A DNA stretch of 64,000 nt from positions 1-64,000 of the forward strand of contig NZ_JPEO01000004.1 of the NCBI RefSeq assembly GCF_000753795.1. The letters run 5' to 3'. This DNA comes from Shewanella mangrovi. Lineage in GTDB: Bacteria; Pseudomonadota; Gammaproteobacteria; Enterobacterales; Shewanellaceae. The position numbers were made by a program, and so were the translations under genes. Position 1 is the stretch's first letter; each line of letters opens with the position of its first letter. Under the pieces are notes generated by a model. The model made no database searches, was not told where the DNA came from, and saw only the letters and a list, made by a program, of their open reading frames with translations. Shown here in pieces: positions 62,786 to 64,000 of the stretch.

Positions 62786-64000
62786 ATGAAGGGTGTAGGC
62801 TTAAAAGCATCGCTGTTGATTTCTACTTTGTTGTTAGTGGCGATATCTGTGTCGCTGGCGAGTACGGTTTCCTATTTTGAGCAGAAAGCCAACCTCACCG
62901 ATGCCATTATGCGGCAAAGCAAAGTCTATGTAGAAAACCGCGCTGAAATCGCCAGTAGTCTTGTGAATGATAAGGTGCAGGCGATCAATAAAGTGGCGGC
63001 GGAGTTTGCCAATAAAAGCCTGCATGGCAGTCCTCAGGAAATCATTGATCGCACTCAGTTCCTAGCCAATGCCGCCAATACCAGTAGCTCAGTGATTGCC
63101 TTTACCAACGGTGATGGCTATTGGAACCAGCAAAGTGATAGTTGGCCAAATCATAAATATGCTGGGGATGTAACACAGCGACCTTGGTTTCAAGAAGCTA
63201 TGAAATCCGCAACTGCCGCCGTCTCTGAACCCTATCAGGGGGGCAATGATGGCGTCTATTGGATCACTATTGTGAAAAAGGTCATGGATGGCACGGTTTC
63301 GGTGGATATCGAATTATCCTTTCTCAACAACTTGGTCGCACCTTCTGATGACATGGAGGGGGCGGTTGGTATCATGCTTAACAGCGATAGCACCATTTTA
63401 GCGTCGTCGTCGCCTGCATTGAGTTCGGGAAAAAAGGCCAGTGCGTTCAGTTGGTTCAGTGAGGTGGCTCAAAAAGCCATCAATAGCGATTATCTGGTGC
63501 AAGAATACACCTTAGATGGGCAGGACAAGTTGCTATTCTCTAAGCGCATTGCGGTCGGCAATAAAAGCTGGGTTTATGCTATTGGTTTGAATAAAAACAC
63601 CATTTTTGCTGCGTTAACATCTGCCAGAAACAAGGCGATTATCATTACCTTAGTTGCGACTGGTGTCAGTGTCCTCATTGCATTTCTGCTGATCCAAGTG
63701 CTGTATCGCCCAATTATTTTGCTGCGTAATACCATCAGCGATCTGTCCAGTGGCAATGGTGACTTGACTCAGCGTCTCGCCGTTTCATCAAACGATGACA
63801 TTGGCAAAATATCCGACGGCGTGAATCAATTCATTGCGAGTTTGCAAAAGATGATGCAAGAGGTGAAATTGGCCAGTGAAGAGCTGCAGGTCAATATTGC
63901 CGGACTTCGAGAACAGTCAGCACAAAACAGTGCCATTTTGGAGCACCATGTCACCGAAACCGAACAGATCGCGACGGCGATAGAAGAGATGGATGCGACC
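62786..64000 (+). CDS. Methyl-accepting chemotaxis protein, N-terminal part (runs off right edge)
   Basis: The frame from ATG at 62786 is open to the edge (405 codons). It has a first membrane helix (about residues 5-28), a periplasmic dCache-like sensor domain (30-275) with the VYVENRAEIASSLVNDKV helix and the ligand-pocket pattern RPWFQEA...SEPYQGGNDGVYWITI, a second helix (about 285-305), a HAMP domain (YRPIILLRNTISDLSSGNGDLTQRL) and the start of the coiled signalling domain. The ligand cannot be read, though the WFQEA/EPY pattern is common in amino-acid or organic-acid sensors. The methylation and hairpin regions lie outside. Confidence 0.93.
   Translation, partial: MKGVGLKASLLISTLLLVAISVSLASTVSYFEQKANLTDAIMRQSKVYVENRAEIASSLVNDKVQAINKVAAEFANKSLHGSPQEIIDRTQFLANAANTSSSVIAFTNGDGYWNQQSDSWPNHKYAGDVTQRPWFQEAMKSATAAVSEPYQGGNDGVYWITIVKKVMDGTVSVDIELSFLNNLVAPSDDMEGAVGIMLNSDSTILASSSPALSSGKKASAFSWFSEVAQKAINSDYLVQEYTLDGQDKLLFSKRIAVGNKSWVYAIGLNKNTIFAALTSARNKAIIITLVATGVSVLIAFLLIQVLYRPIILLRNTISDLSSGNGDLTQRLAVSSNDDIGKISDGVNQFIASLQKMMQEVKLASEELQVNIAGLREQSAQNSAILEHHVTETEQIATAIEEMDAT

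Overview
The window looks like chromosomal DNA of a free-living gammaproteobacterium of the Shewanella type. The evidence is the gene order cyaA / cyaY / lptM-lysA-dapF-DUF484-xerC-HAD beside a hemC-hemD-hemX-hemY operon, a class I adenylate cyclase, Fur-, MetJ- and CRP-like sites, and moderate base composition. I see no rRNA, tRNA, insertion sequence, prophage or CRISPR array. The taxonomic call is an inference from gene content and order.

Left part (1-15 kb): The left edge holds the N-terminal 890 codons of a giant LapA-type adhesin on the minus strand. It has a retention module with a LapG-type Ala-Ala cleavage site and near-identical 315-bp repeats that continue past the edge. Next come hemCDXY (minus) and the divergent cyaA, then the housekeeping block from cyaY to the HAD phosphatase and a HupE-like permease.

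Middle part (15-45 kb): This is an accessory metabolic region. It holds a GntR regulator with a DUF5695 glycosidase-like protein, a small P-loop kinase behind what looks like a complete transcription attenuator, a MetJ-controlled MetE-like methyltransferase, phenolic acid decarboxylase with a divergent LysR regulator, and glycerol dehydrogenase. A Fur-controlled TonB receptor operon with DUF3649, PepSY and DUF3325 partners follows. Then come a DUF885 metallopeptidase, a GH127 arabinofuranosidase-type Tat lipoprotein, an M24 peptidase, a secreted tannase/feruloyl esterase with a second divergent LysR regulator, a Kelch lipoprotein, guanine deaminase and a diguanylate cyclase. Feruloyl esterase plus phenolic acid decarboxylase suggests use or detoxification of plant hydroxycinnamates.

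Right part (45-64 kb): A Fur-controlled Cys-rich small protein is followed by an ECF sigma factor with a tiny cytoplasmic zinc-motif anti-sigma factor, a secreted M6 metalloprotease and a PfpI protein. The most notable system is a four-gene RiPP metallophore (bufferin/HvfA-like) operon: a secreted precursor with six Cys-Gly motifs, an MNIO (DUF692) enzyme, a DUF2063 partner and a DoxX membrane protein. The promoter regions of the ECF sigma gene and of the RiPP operon both contain TGTAA-N18-CGAC, which suggests that the sigma factor controls both. A periplasmic molybdenum hydroxylase with a triheme cytochrome c and its XdhC- and MocA-like maturation factors follow, then an MFS exporter, a TorF-like outer-membrane protein and a truncated chemoreceptor at the right edge.
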